Positions 7,969 to 16,277 of a stretch of 64,000 nt of DNA are shown piece by piece. The stretch's first letter is position 1. Every line of letters begins with the position of its first letter. The stretch is taken from assembly GCA_036376275.1 (NCBI GenBank), contig DASVAP010000132.1, positions 1 to 64,000 of the forward strand. Reading direction: 5' to 3'. The notes under the pieces were generated by a model. It did no database searches. It saw nothing but the letters and a program-made list of their open reading frames with translations, and was not told the DNA's origin. Origin of the DNA: JABFRZ01 sp036376275 (lineage in GTDB: Bacteria > Planctomycetota > UBA1135 > GCA-002686595). A program made the translations under genes and the position numbers.

Positions 7969-7970
7969 AT
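7965..7970 (+). promoter_or_regulatory. TATCAT -10 box next to an R1 dyad
   Basis: TATCAT (5/6 to the -10 consensus) ends 8 bases before the ATG of the first amidohydrolase. There is no Shine-Dalgarno sequence, so the transcript is probably leaderless. The 9-bp dyad of R1 copy 2 (7945-7966) overlaps the box by two bases and could act as an operator. Confidence 0.5.
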
Positions 7971-7978
7971 CCGCCGCG

Positions 7979-9268
7979 ATGCTGCCGCTCTCCCTCGCTG
8001 GCGCCCTGCTCCTCGCCCTCCCGCTCCCGCAGGATCCCGCCGCGCTGGCCTTCGTCGGCGCGCGCATCGAGCCCGTCGGCAGCCCGCCGATCGAGCGTGG
8101 CGTGCTGGTCGTCCGGGGCGGCCTGATCGCGCACCTCGGCCCGGCGGACCGCACGCCCGTGCCGGCCGGCGCGGTGGTGCGCGACCTGACGGGTCGCGTG
8201 ATCGTGCCGGGCCTGGTCGACACGCACTCCCACATCGGCTCGGTCGAGGGCGGCGACCGCTCGGAGCCGATCCAGCCCGAGGTGCGCGCGCTCGACTCGA
8301 TCGACGTGCTCGACCCCTCGTTCCAGCGCGCGCGCGCGGGCGGGATCACGACCGTGAACATCATGCCCGGCTCCGGGCACCTGCTCTCGGGCCAGACGGT
8401 GTACCTCAAGCTGCGCGCCGGGCGCACGATCGAGGACCTGGCGCTGCGCTTCGCCGACGGCAGCGTCGCGGGCGGGATCAAGATGGCCAACGGCACGAAC
8501 TCGCGCCGCGATCCGCCCTTCCCCGGCACGCGCGCCAAGTCGGCCGCGCTGGTGCGCGCGCGCTACGTCGAGGCCCAGGAGTACCGCCGCAAGCGCGCCG
8601 AGGCCGACGCCGAGAAGCGTCCCGAGCGCGACCTCGGCCTCGAGGCCCTGGTGGAGGCGCTGGAGGGCAAGCGCGTGGTCCACCACCACACCCACCGCCA
8701 CGACGACATCCTGACGGTGCTGCGCCTGCGCGAGGAGTTCGGGTTGCGCGTCGTGCTGCACCACGTGAGCGACGCCTGGAAGGTGGCGGAGGAGATCGCC
8801 GCGGCCGGCGTGCCGAGCTCGCTGATCGTGATCGACAGCCCGGGCGGGAAGCTCGAGGCGCGCACGATCCGCTGGGAGAACGGGCAGGCCCTGGTCGCGG
8901 CCGGGGCCGCGGTCGCCTTCCACACCGACGACTACATCACCGACTCGCGCCTGTTCCTGCGCTCGGCGGCCCTGGCGGTGCGCGCCGGGATGGCGCGCGA
9001 CGCGGCCCTGGAGGCCCTGACGCTCGCGCCGGCGCGCATGATCGACCTGGACGGGCGCCTGGGCAGCCTGGCGGTCGGCAAGGACGCCGACTTCGTCGTG
9101 CTCTCGGGCGAGCCCTTCTCGGTCTACACGCAGGTGCTCGAGACCTGGGTCGAGGGCCAGCGCGTCTTCGACCGCTCCGATCCCGCGGATCGCCTGATCG
9201 CCGTCGGCGGCTGGGGCGCGGGCGGTCCGCGCGCGCCGCTGTGCTGCGACGGCGAGGAGGACCGATGA
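7979..9268 (+). CDS. Exported metal-dependent amidohydrolase
   Basis: A 429-residue amidohydrolase-superfamily protein with signal peptide (LSLAGALLLALPLPQ). Metal-site residues are present: His83-Ser-His85 (DTHSH), the HHHTH cluster at 235-239, His261/His262 and Asp317 (AFHTDDY). Lys168 in GGIKMANG may be the bridging lysine. The composite-domain N- and C-terminal strands (VPGLVD; GSLAVGKDADFVVLSGEP) match imidazolonepropionase/prolidase-like exported hydrolases. Substrate unknown, perhaps peptides or N-acyl compounds in the periplasm. Its stop overlaps the next start (ATGA), so it is made with the ligand-less paralogue downstream. The C-terminus carries a short Gly-rich tail with a CC pair. 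Confidence 0.87.
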   Translation: MLPLSLAGALLLALPLPQDPAALAFVGARIEPVGSPPIERGVLVVRGGLIAHLGPADRTPVPAGAVVRDLTGRVIVPGLVDTHSHIGSVEGGDRSEPIQPEVRALDSIDVLDPSFQRARAGGITTVNIMPGSGHLLSGQTVYLKLRAGRTIEDLALRFADGSVAGGIKMANGTNSRRDPPFPGTRAKSAALVRARYVEAQEYRRKRAEADAEKRPERDLGLEALVEALEGKRVVHHHTHRHDDILTVLRLREEFGLRVVLHHVSDAWKVAEEIAAAGVPSSLIVIDSPGGKLEARTIRWENGQALVAAGAAVAFHTDDYITDSRLFLRSAALAVRAGMARDAALEALTLAPARMIDLDGRLGSLAVGKDADFVVLSGEPFSVYTQVLETWVEGQRVFDRSDPADRLIAVGGWGAGGPRAPLCCDGEEDR

Positions 9269-10485
9269 GACGCTTCGCCCTGACGCCCCTGCTGTTCCTC
9301 GCGCTCGCCGCCCCGCTCCTGGCCCAGGACCTGGCCGTGCGCGCGCGCATCGTCCACACCCAGGCCGGACCGCCGATCGAGGACGGGATCGTGCTCGTGC
9401 GCGGCGGGAAGATCGCCGCCGTCGGCCCCGCCGGCAGCGTGCAGGTCCCGCCGGGCGTCGAGACGCTCACGGCCGCCGTGGTGACGCCCGGGCTGATCGA
9501 CGCGCACACCTCGCTCGGCCTGGCGGGCGCGCTCAACTACGCCCACGACCGCGACGAGCTGGAGCGCTCGGCCGCGGTGCAGCCCGAGCTGCGCGCGCTG
9601 GACGCCTACAACCCGCGCGAGGAGCTGATCGAGTGGGCGCGCGGCTTCGGCGTGACCACGATCCACACCGGGCACGCGCCGGGCGCCGTGATCTCGGGCC
9701 AGACGATGATCGCCAAGACGCGCGGCGAGACGGTGGACGAGGCCGTGCTCGTGCCGCTGGCGATGGTGGCCGCGACCCTGGGCGGCGGAGCGGTGCACGC
9801 CGAGGACCGCGGCCAGCCGGGCACGCGCGCCAAGGCGGCCGCGCTCCTGCGCCAGGAGCTGGCCGCGACCCAGGCCTGGCTCGAGAAGCGCCGCCGGGCC
9901 GAGGCCGAGTCGAAGCCGCTCGAGCGCGACCTGCGGCGCGAGGTGCTGGCGCGCGTGCTGGCCGGCGAGGTGCCGCTGCTCGTCACGGCCCAGCGCGCGA
10001 ACGACATCGCCACGGCCCTGCGCCTGGCGAAGGAGTTCGGCTTCCGCCTGGTGCTGGACGGCGCCGCCGAGGGCTACCGGCTGATCGACGAGCTGAAGGC
10101 GGCGCAGGTCCCGGTGATCGTGCACCCGACCATGTTCCGCGCCGCCGGCGAGACCGAGAACCTCTCGCTCGAGACCCCGGGCGTGCTGCGCAAGGCGGGC
10201 CTCACGGTCGCGCTGCAGGGCGGCTACGAGTCCTACGTGCCGCGCACGCGCGTGGTGCTGTTCGAGGCGGCCGAGGCCGCCGCCTACGGCCTCTCCTTCG
10301 CGGACGCCCTCGGGCTGATCACGCTCGACGCCGCGCGCCTGCTGGGCATCGAGGCGCGCGTCGGCTCGCTCGAGGTCGGCAAGGACGGCGACCTCGCGCT
10401 CTACGACGGCGATCCCTTCGAGTACACGACGCACTGCCTGGGCGTCGTGATCGAGGGCGTCGTCGTGAGCCGCGAGAAGCGCTAG
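9265..10485 (+). CDS. Amidohydrolase paralogue without metal ligands
   Basis: A 406-residue homologue of the preceding protein with signal peptide FALTPLLFLALAAPLLA. Alignment by eye shows the same scaffold (VTPGLIDAHTS, GSLEVGKDGDLALYDGDPFEY) but the metal site is gone. The HxH motif is His81-Thr-Ser83. The HHHTH cluster is replaced by TAQRAND (241-247), HHVSD by DGAAEG, and HTDD by LQGGYES. It therefore probably does not catalyse hydrolysis. Because it overlaps the active gene by four bases, a structural or regulatory subunit of a hetero-oligomer is a reasonable inference; neofunctionalisation is the alternative. Two R1 copies follow the stop in tandem. Confidence 0.85.
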   Translation: MRRFALTPLLFLALAAPLLAQDLAVRARIVHTQAGPPIEDGIVLVRGGKIAAVGPAGSVQVPPGVETLTAAVVTPGLIDAHTSLGLAGALNYAHDRDELERSAAVQPELRALDAYNPREELIEWARGFGVTTIHTGHAPGAVISGQTMIAKTRGETVDEAVLVPLAMVAATLGGGAVHAEDRGQPGTRAKAAALLRQELAATQAWLEKRRRAEAESKPLERDLRREVLARVLAGEVPLLVTAQRANDIATALRLAKEFGFRLVLDGAAEGYRLIDELKAAQVPVIVHPTMFRAAGETENLSLETPGVLRKAGLTVALQGGYESYVPRTRVVLFEAAEAAAYGLSFADALGLITLDAARLLGIEARVGSLEVGKDGDLALYDGDPFEYTTHCLGVVIEGVVVSREKR

Positions 10486-10579
10486 GCGATCGAAGATCGC
10501 CTACGGATTGCGCCGTCAGCGTGACCGCACCGGTTCTCCGGGCGGGCGCGCGCCCGCCCGGTGATCCGGTGCGCGGATT
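10486..10579 (+). repeat. R1 structured repeat, copy 3
   Basis: Starts right after the stop codon of the upstream gene. Hairpin I is GGCGATC-GAA-GATCGCC. The linker is GCGCCGTCAGCGTGACCG. Hairpin II has stems and loops identical to copy 1 except for a GCGC terminal loop. Confidence 0.92.
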
Positions 10580-10593
10580 CCCGGACAGGCTCC

Positions 10594-10688
10594 CAGGCGA
10601 TCGAAGATCGCCCACTGATCTCGCCGTCAGCGTGACCGCCGCGGTCCGCCGGGCGGGCTCGCGCCCGCCAGGCGATCCGCGGCGCGAT
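10594..10688 (+). repeat. R1 structured repeat, copy 4 with compensatory changes
   Basis: In tandem with copy 3. Hairpin I is GGCGATC-GAA-GATCGCC. The outer stem of hairpin II is CGCCGCGG/CCGCGGCG instead of CGCACCGG/CCGGTGCG: two adjacent base pairs are changed on both sides and pairing is kept. The inner stem has one G-A mismatch. Confidence 0.9.
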
Positions 10689-10729
10689 TCTTCGACGGGC
10701 TCCGCCACTGCCCTCCGCGTCTCGCCGAC

Positions 10730-12772
10730 TCAGTCCGCCTCCGCCCCCGCCCCCGCGTACTCCAGCTCCGGCGCCGGCATCTCCCCGCCCGGGCCCAGCA
10801 GGTAGTGCTCGAACCACTGCAGACTGCGCAGCGCGTAGTCGAGGCGCGCGGCCGCCTTGCGGTTGCCGTGGCCCTCGCCGGGGTACAGCACGAGCCGCAC
10901 CGGCGCCTGCCCGCGCAGCTTCAGGTGCCGGTAGAGCTCGCGCGACTGGCCCGGGTGGACGCGCGGGTCGTCCTTGCCGTGCAGGATCAGGAGCGGGGTG
11001 CGGCTCTTGTCGGCGTGGTAGATCGGGCTGCGCTCGAGCAGGCCCTGCCAGTCGTCCCAGGGGCGCTTGCGCGCGTGCACCAGGAACTCCTCCTCGGGGA
11101 TGTCGGTCGTGCCGACCTTCGAGATCTTGTTCGAGATGCCGACGAACATGACCCCGGCGGCGAAGCGCTCGGAGTGGCGCGTCGCGCACCAGGCCGTCGC
11201 GTAGCCGCCGTAGGAGCCGCCCGTGACGCCGACGCGCGCGCCGTCCACCAGGCCTGTCCCGATCAGGTGGTCGACGGCGTCGACCAGGTCGTCGAACTCC
11301 TTGCCGGCCGGGTCGCCCTGGCCGAGCTTGCTGAAGGCCACGCCGCGCCCGGTGCTGCCGCGGTAGTTCGGGTAGAAGACCGCGAAGCCGCGCGCGGCGG
11401 CGACCTGGCCCGGGTTGCTGTAGTTCGTGAGCCAGCCGTTCGAGACGTGCGCCTCCGGGCCGCCGTGCACCACCAGGATGAGGGGCACGCGCGCGTCCTC
11501 GGCGCGCTCCAGCGGATGGATCAGCACGCCCTCGAGGGTCAGGCCGTCGCGCGCGGCGTGGCGCACGGGCTCCTGGCGCGCGAAGCGCAGGCCCTCCAGC
11601 TCGGGGTTGGAGCGCGTGAGGCGCCGCGGCGCCGTCTCGCCGTGGCGCAGGTGGAAGACCTCCGGCGGGTGCTCGGGCGAGCTCCCGACCAGGACCGCCG
11701 ACTGACCATCGCGCGCCAGCTCCAGGCTGGTCAGGACGGGCCCGCCGGTCTCGACCAGGACCTTGGCCTCGGCCGCACCGGACGCGAGCGTCAGCTTCTC
11801 CAGGCGGCTCCACAGCCCGGCGTGGGTCACGACGAGCAGCGCGCCGGGCCCCTGCCAGGCGAAGTCGGCCGTGTCCGTCTCGATCCCCGGGCGCACCTCG
11901 ACCGGCACGCCCCCGCTGGCCGGGGCCAGGCACAGTCGCCCCGCGCTGGGGTCGTTGGCGTCGGCGGCGGCGATCAGGGCGACCCGCTCGCCGTCCGGGC
12001 TCCAGGCGATCTTGCCGAGCTTCCCGGGGTTCTCGATGCGCGCCAGGACCTTGCCCGAGGCGCCGTCCAGGACCGCCACGCGCTTCTGCACGTAGTCCTC
12101 GTCCACCAGGGTCGTCGGCGTCCAGGCGACCAGCAGGCGCTCGTCGACGGGCGACCAGCGCACGTCGCGCGGATGGCCCTCGAAGGGCACGCGCCGGGGC
12201 GGCTCGCTGCCGTCCAGGGGGGCGATCCACAGCTCGCTCGGCTGCTCGTCCTCCTCGTAGATCTCCTGCTTGAAGCCCTTCTCCCGCAGGGCCTCGCGAG
12301 CCTTGTCCTTGCCCGGCGCGGCGATGCAGACCACGCGCTTGCCGTCCGGGGCGAGGTCGTAGGCCTGGATCGCGCTCCCCAGGGCCAGGGCCGGGCGCGC
12401 CTCGCCGCCGTCGAGCGGGATCAGGTGCAGCGCGGTCTCCTTGTCGCCCCCGCGCTTGGCCAGGAAGGCGAGCTCGCGCCCGTCCGGGGTCCAGGCGAGC
12501 TGCGCGACGTTGCCCTTGCCGGCGACGTAGGGCCGGGCGCGGGCGCTCGCGACGTCCACCACCCACAGCTCGGTCCACGGCCCGCCGTCCTCGTCCACGC
12601 CCGCCTTGCGGGGCACGGACAGGATGTGGGCGCTGGTCGCGCCGTCGGGGGCGAGCACGGCGGAGGTCACCGTGCGCAGGCCGGCGACGAGCTCCGGCGT
12701 GAAGCGCTCCGCCTGTGCGGAGGCGAGCGGGGCCAGGGCGACGAGCAGGGGCGGGAGCAGGTTCGAGCGCAT
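10730..12772 (-). CDS. S9 family (prolyl oligopeptidase-type) peptidase
   Basis: An exported serine peptidase of 680 residues (signal peptide SNLLPPLLVALAPLASA). An N-terminal beta-propeller with WD/TolB-like turns (WTPDGRELAF, WSPDGERVAL) covers about residues 30-400. The catalytic alpha/beta domain follows, with nucleophile Ser520 in GGSYGGYAT, an acid in HGKDDPRVHP and His in GEGHGN. This layout is that of dipeptidyl/acylaminoacyl peptidases, which cut short peptides from the N-terminus. The start has a good Shine-Dalgarno (GGAGG, 6 bases away) and replaces a longer frame that lacks a signal peptide at its N-terminus. It is convergent with the amidohydrolase operon, with R1 copies in between. 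Confidence 0.92.
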   Translation of the reverse strand: MRSNLLPPLLVALAPLASAQAERFTPELVAGLRTVTSAVLAPDGATSAHILSVPRKAGVDEDGGPWTELWVVDVASARARPYVAGKGNVAQLAWTPDGRELAFLAKRGGDKETALHLIPLDGGEARPALALGSAIQAYDLAPDGKRVVCIAAPGKDKAREALREKGFKQEIYEEDEQPSELWIAPLDGSEPPRRVPFEGHPRDVRWSPVDERLLVAWTPTTLVDEDYVQKRVAVLDGASGKVLARIENPGKLGKIAWSPDGERVALIAAADANDPSAGRLCLAPASGGVPVEVRPGIETDTADFAWQGPGALLVVTHAGLWSRLEKLTLASGAAEAKVLVETGGPVLTSLELARDGQSAVLVGSSPEHPPEVFHLRHGETAPRRLTRSNPELEGLRFARQEPVRHAARDGLTLEGVLIHPLERAEDARVPLILVVHGGPEAHVSNGWLTNYSNPGQVAAARGFAVFYPNYRGSTGRGVAFSKLGQGDPAGKEFDDLVDAVDHLIGTGLVDGARVGVTGGSYGGYATAWCATRHSERFAAGVMFVGISNKISKVGTTDIPEEEFLVHARKRPWDDWQGLLERSPIYHADKSRTPLLILHGKDDPRVHPGQSRELYRHLKLRGQAPVRLVLYPGEGHGNRKAAARLDYALRSLQWFEHYLLGPGGEMPAPELEYAGAGAEAD

Positions 12773-12795
12773 CGGGATCCTCCGGTCGGGCGGCC

Positions 12796-12801
12796 AGCAT
12801 A
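12796..12801 (-). promoter_or_regulatory. TATGCT -10-like box of the S9 peptidase gene
   Basis: TATGCT on the reverse strand lies 23 bases before the ATG, upstream of a GGAGG ribosome-binding site. No clear -35 box. Confidence 0.35.
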
Positions 12802-12923
12802 CGTCCCCCACCCCCCTTTCCCCGGCGTTTTCGGGGGTCCGGCGGAACCCCCGACGAGGCCCCATCCGTCGTCGCGCGCGCGCGCTCGGACCGGGATGGC
12901 GCGAAAACCCCGAGATTTCCCGC

Positions 12924-12952
12924 TTGACTCCGCTCCGTGGAGCCCGTGGTAT
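12924..12952 (+). promoter_or_regulatory. Possible promoter of the HU-like gene
   Basis: TTGACT (5/6 to the -35 consensus) and, 17 bases on, TGGTAT (3/6 to the -10 consensus) lie 60 bases before the HU start. The stretch is locally less GC-rich than its surroundings. Confidence 0.4.
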
Positions 12953-13011
12953 CCGTGCACGGTCGAACCGTCGTTCCACCGAAAAACCCTAGGAACCAAG
13001 CTGAAAACACC

Positions 13012-13389
13012 ATGGCTACCAAGAAGGCCAAAGCTGCCAAGGCTGCCAAGGCCGCGCCGGTCAAGCTCACGAAGATCACCTCCTCCTCGAAGGTCCGCAC
13101 GAAGAGCGAGATCTACAACGCCATCGCCGGACACACGGGTGTGCACCGCAAGCACGTCGTCGCCGTGTTCGGGGGCCTCGAGGCCCTGCTCGCGGCCGAC
13201 CTCTCGAAGAAGGGCCCGGGGGTCGTCCAGGTCCCCGGCCTGATGAAGGTGATGGTGCGCCGCCTGCCGGCCACGAAGGCGCGTGAGGGCATCAACCCCT
13301 TCACCAAGGAGAAGACGATCTTCAAGGCCAAGCCGGCGCGCAACGTCGTCAAGGTGCGCCCGATGCGCGGCCTGAAGAAGATGGTCTAG
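13012..13389 (+). CDS. HU/IHF-like DNA-binding protein with Lys/Ala-rich tail
   Basis: A 125-residue basic protein. Residues 1-25 are a histone-H1-like Lys/Ala tail (KKAKAAKAAKAAP). An HU fold follows: KSEIYNAIAGHTGVHRKHVVAVFGGLEALLA (helical dimer part), then the beta-arm region with GINPFTKEKTIFKAKPARNVVKVRP. The usual HU arm motif (GRNPxTG) appears as GINPFTKE. It should bind DNA non-specifically and shape the nucleoid; N-terminal tails of this kind are known in other HU-like proteins. It is a single gene with its own probable promoter and a strong terminator. ATG 13012 was chosen because the longer frame runs through the promoter. Confidence 0.88.
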   Translation: MATKKAKAAKAAKAAPVKLTKITSSSKVRTKSEIYNAIAGHTGVHRKHVVAVFGGLEALLAADLSKKGPGVVQVPGLMKVMVRRLPATKAREGINPFTKEKTIFKAKPARNVVKVRPMRGLKKMV

Positions 13390-13447
13390 TTCGAAGCACG
13401 TCCGTCCGCGCGCGCCACGGTCCAGGCGCCGCTCGACGGCCGGAACC

Positions 13448-13481
13448 GCAGGGGGCGTCTCCGCTGGGAGGCGCCCCCTGC
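13448..13481 (+). terminator. Strong hairpin terminator after the HU-like gene
   Basis: GCAGGGGGCGTCTCC pairs with GGGAGGCGCCCCCTGC (15 bp, one T-G pair) around a 4-base loop. It is followed by TGTCTT, a short T-containing tail, and fits an intrinsic terminator for a highly expressed gene. Confidence 0.7.
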
Positions 13482-13530
13482 TGTCTTGGGGGGGACGCTT
13501 GCCGCTTCCACTGCTCCTCCTTTCTCGTTC

Positions 13531-13644
13531 TCTCTCCGCGTCCTCCGCGTCTTCGCTCCGCGTCTCCGCGCTCCTCCGATTCCGATCCGAGGAAGGAAGA
13601 AGAGCGCGGAGACGCGGAGCGAGGACGCGGAGGACGCGGAGCAG
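13531..13644. repeat. R2 interspersed repeat, copy 2 (long inverted repeat)
   Basis: The left arm is CTCCGCGTCCTCCGCGTC and onward. The right arm (about 13599-13644) is its almost exact reverse complement, with a short AT-containing centre. It lies between convergent genes, just downstream of the next gene's stop. Confidence 0.85.
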
Positions 13645-13661
13645 AGGGCCAGCGCCGCGGG

Positions 13662-14675
13662 CTAGCGCCGCGTGATGCGCAGCCCGAAGCGGATCTCGCC
13701 GCCGAACTCCATCGTCTGGCGCTGCTCGAAGGACTCGCCCTCGTACTCGCCGCGCAGCTCGAAGACGCTCCGCACCTCGTACTCGCCGCTCAGCTCGAGC
13801 GCGTGCGCGTGGCCGCCGGTGAGGTCCCAGGTGAGCTCGCCCTGCAGCCGGAACTCGACGTCCGAGCGGCTCGTGCCCTCGCCGCCCTCCGGCAGGTCCT
13901 CGGGTCCGAGCGGCTGGGCGGCGAAGGTCTGCGCCTCCACCGCCAGCGTGATGCGCGCCAGGCGACGGCCCTCCTCCTCGCTCACGCCCGCGAAGGTCGC
14001 GCGCACGCTGCCCGTCAGGTTCTCGCGCAGGGCCTGGTCCTCGGAGGAGTCCGGCTCCGCCTCGGCCTCGGGATCCAGCAGCGCCAGGTCGCCGCCCGGC
14101 TCGAGCACGGCGTGGAAGTAGGCCACGTCCACGTCCCAGGACTCGCCCTCGGCGACCGGCTCGGCCGGCAGGAAGCCGCGCAGGTCGAGGTCCTCCCGCA
14201 GCGGCTCGAGCAGCTCGGCCTCGCCCTCCGAGCCGCTGGCCCAGTCCACCTCGTAGGCCTCCGCCTCCGCGTCCCAGGTGAAGAGCACGCTCTGGCCCTC
14301 GAGCGCGCTCTCGTACTCGCTGTCGTCGCTCTGCTCGCCCTGCTCGGTCGTCGTGCGCGAGCGCTCCTCGGCGCCGAGCTCGTCGAAGGTGCGCAGGAGG
14401 CGCGTCGGACGCGCCCCGTCGACCGCCTCGAACAGGTCGGTGATCGTGTAGCGCTCGGTGTGCTCGATGTGCACGTCGAACTCGCCCAGGAGCTCGGGCG
14501 GGATCTCCTCGCCGTCCATCGACAGGGACATCTCGGCCAGGTCGAGCGTGAAGGCGCTCTCGAGCGCGCGCTCGAGCGTGGTCGCGGCCGGCACGGCGAA
14601 GGTGAGCTCCTCGCGCGCACCGCGCGCGCCGAGGGCCAGCAGGGCAAGGCCGAGGAAGAGGGCTCGGGTGGGCAT
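13662..14675 (-). CDS. Secreted acidic protein of unknown function
   Basis: A 337-residue protein with signal peptide RALFLGLALLALGARG and a strongly acidic mature part. Not recognised. Two similar aromatic/acidic segments precede a mid-region (VAEGESWDVDVAYFHAVL), and the C-terminal 90 residues look beta-rich with alternating charged/hydrophobic strands (ELTWDLTGGHAHALELSGEYEV, then RQTMEFGGEIRFGLRITRR). It may form a lipocalin-like or barrel domain, but this is only a secondary-structure impression. The start was chosen for the signal peptide. It diverges from the PQQ-propeller gene; a TAGGCT box lies 26 bases upstream at 14702-14707. Confidence 0.7.
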   Translation of the reverse strand: MPTRALFLGLALLALGARGAREELTFAVPAATTLERALESAFTLDLAEMSLSMDGEEIPPELLGEFDVHIEHTERYTITDLFEAVDGARPTRLLRTFDELGAEERSRTTTEQGEQSDDSEYESALEGQSVLFTWDAEAEAYEVDWASGSEGEAELLEPLREDLDLRGFLPAEPVAEGESWDVDVAYFHAVLEPGGDLALLDPEAEAEPDSSEDQALRENLTGSVRATFAGVSEEEGRRLARITLAVEAQTFAAQPLGPEDLPEGGEGTSRSDVEFRLQGELTWDLTGGHAHALELSGEYEVRSVFELRGEYEGESFEQRQTMEFGGEIRFGLRITRR

Positions 14676-14812
14676 GTTCGCTCTCGGTGGTGGAGGCGCG
14701 CAGCCTACAGGACCCGAACAGCGTCCCGCCTGCGCGCGGGATATCTTCGGCGCCCTGGCGGGTCCGCCGCGAGCCGGCGGACGCCTTCTCCCACCCTCTC
14801 CAGGATCTTCGC

Positions 14813-16267
14813 GTGCTCCTCTCCTCGATCGCTGCGCTCCTCGTCCTGCCCGGCAGCGGGCTCCTCCCCGGCGGCGAGGCCCCCCAGTGGGGCGGCTTCC
14901 GCGGCAACAACGGCGCCGGCCTGAGCGACGCGCGCGGGCTGCCGGAGGCACTCGACCCGGAGAGCACCCTGCAATGGCGCGTGGAGGTTCCGTCCGGCTA
15001 CTCCTCGCCGGTCGTGGTCGGCAAGCACCTGTTCCTGACGGGCGCGCGCGCCAAGCAGAACGGCCGCGAGCTGGAGGGCCAGCTCGTCACGCTGGCGCTC
15101 GACGCCTTCACGGGCGAGACGCGCTGGGAGCGCGAGCAGCCCTTCAAGGGCACGCGCCCCGGGCAGAACTCGCCGGCCGCGCCCTCGCCCGTGACCGACG
15201 GCGAGGTCGTGGTCGTGCTGTTCCATCACCTCGGGCTCTTCGCCTACGACCTCGAGGGCAAGGAGCTGTGGAAGCAGCCGCTCGGGCCCTTCAACATCCC
15301 GCACGGCATGTCGACCTCGCCGCTGCTGGTGGACGACCTCGTCGTGCTGCAGGTCGACCAGGACGCGGGCGCCTACCTGGTGGCCTACGACCGGAAGAGC
15401 GGCGCGCAGCGCTGGAGGACCGAGCGGCCGGGCGTGAGCCACAGCTACGCCACGCCGGCCGTGCACCGCCCCGCCGGCGGTCCGGCCGAGATCGTGGTCT
15501 CGGGCACGTTCCAGGTGGCGGCCTACGGGCTGGCGGACGGGGCCAAGCGCTGGTGGATGGACGGCGCCGCCTGGCAGACCAAGTCGATCCCCGTCTTCGC
15601 CCACGGACGCTGCTACCTGAACTCGTTCATGCCCTCGCTGGGCGAGATGCAGTACCCGAGCTTCAGCGGCGAGTGGGAGGAGATCCTGGCCCAGCACGAC
15701 GCCGACGACGACGGCAAGGTCGCGCAGAGCGAGTACGGTGACGCCAAGCTGCACGAGATCTGGTTCCTGTTCGACCAGGACCGTGACCGCCTGCTGGACG
15801 AGGCCGAGTGGGGCTTCGCGATCAAGAGCAACACCGCGACCGGCGGCCTGTTCGCGCTCGACCTGGGCGGTCAGGGAGACGTCACCGCCTCCAAGGTCAA
15901 GTGGAAGGTCGACGACCGGCGCACGCTGTCCGACACGACCTCGCCGGTGGTCGTGGGCGACACGCTCTTCACGATCCAGGAGGGCGGCATCCTGTCCTCG
16001 CTCGAGGCCGCGACCGGCAAGGTGATCAAGCAGGAGCGCGTCGGCCAGCCGGACCCCTACTTCGCCTCGCCCGTGGCGGGCGACGGCAAGCTCTACCTCG
16101 CCAGCCAGGCCGGGATCCTCACCGTGGTGACGGCCGAGCCCGAGTGGCGCGAGCTCTCCTCGCATGCGCTGGAGGACGAGGAGGTGTGGGCCTCGCCGGC
16201 CCTGGCCGGCTCGGCCGTCTACGTGCGCGCCAAGGAGGCGCTCTACTGCTTCGAGCGCCAGGAGTAG
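14813..16267 (+). CDS. PQQ-type beta-propeller protein with EF-hand pair
   Basis: An exported 484-residue protein starting at GTG (signal peptide LLSSIAALLVLPGSGLLPG; AGGA 8 bases upstream). Propeller blades have the PQQ/WD-like pattern (WGGFRGNNGAGLSDARGLP, SSPVVVGKHLFLTGA, VALDAFTGETRWE-like, SPVVVGDTLFTI). Between blades lie two calcium-binding loops, D296ADDDGKVAQSE and D321QDRDRLLDEAE, forming an EF-hand pair. The architecture is common in Planctomycetota for periplasmic proteins annotated as outer-membrane protein assembly (BamB-like) factors. Enzymatic PQQ binding is not supported by visible residues. It is convergent with the acyltransferase with a 10-base gap. Confidence 0.86.
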   Translation: MLLSSIAALLVLPGSGLLPGGEAPQWGGFRGNNGAGLSDARGLPEALDPESTLQWRVEVPSGYSSPVVVGKHLFLTGARAKQNGRELEGQLVTLALDAFTGETRWEREQPFKGTRPGQNSPAAPSPVTDGEVVVVLFHHLGLFAYDLEGKELWKQPLGPFNIPHGMSTSPLLVDDLVVLQVDQDAGAYLVAYDRKSGAQRWRTERPGVSHSYATPAVHRPAGGPAEIVVSGTFQVAAYGLADGAKRWWMDGAAWQTKSIPVFAHGRCYLNSFMPSLGEMQYPSFSGEWEEILAQHDADDDGKVAQSEYGDAKLHEIWFLFDQDRDRLLDEAEWGFAIKSNTATGGLFALDLGGQGDVTASKVKWKVDDRRTLSDTTSPVVVGDTLFTIQEGGILSSLEAATGKVIKQERVGQPDPYFASPVAGDGKLYLASQAGILTVVTAEPEWRELSSHALEDEEVWASPALAGSAVYVRAKEALYCFERQE

Positions 16268-16277
16268 CGCGCCGCGC

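Noticed and set aside
5850..10688. R1 copies as a CRISPR array
   Set aside because: Copies are 95 bp, in mixed orientation, separated by genes and without regular spacers.
10482..13100. An 872-codon reverse-strand frame through the S9 peptidase region
   Set aside because: It is out of frame with the peptidase motifs, and its C-terminal AHRITGRARARP segment is only translated R1 repeat.
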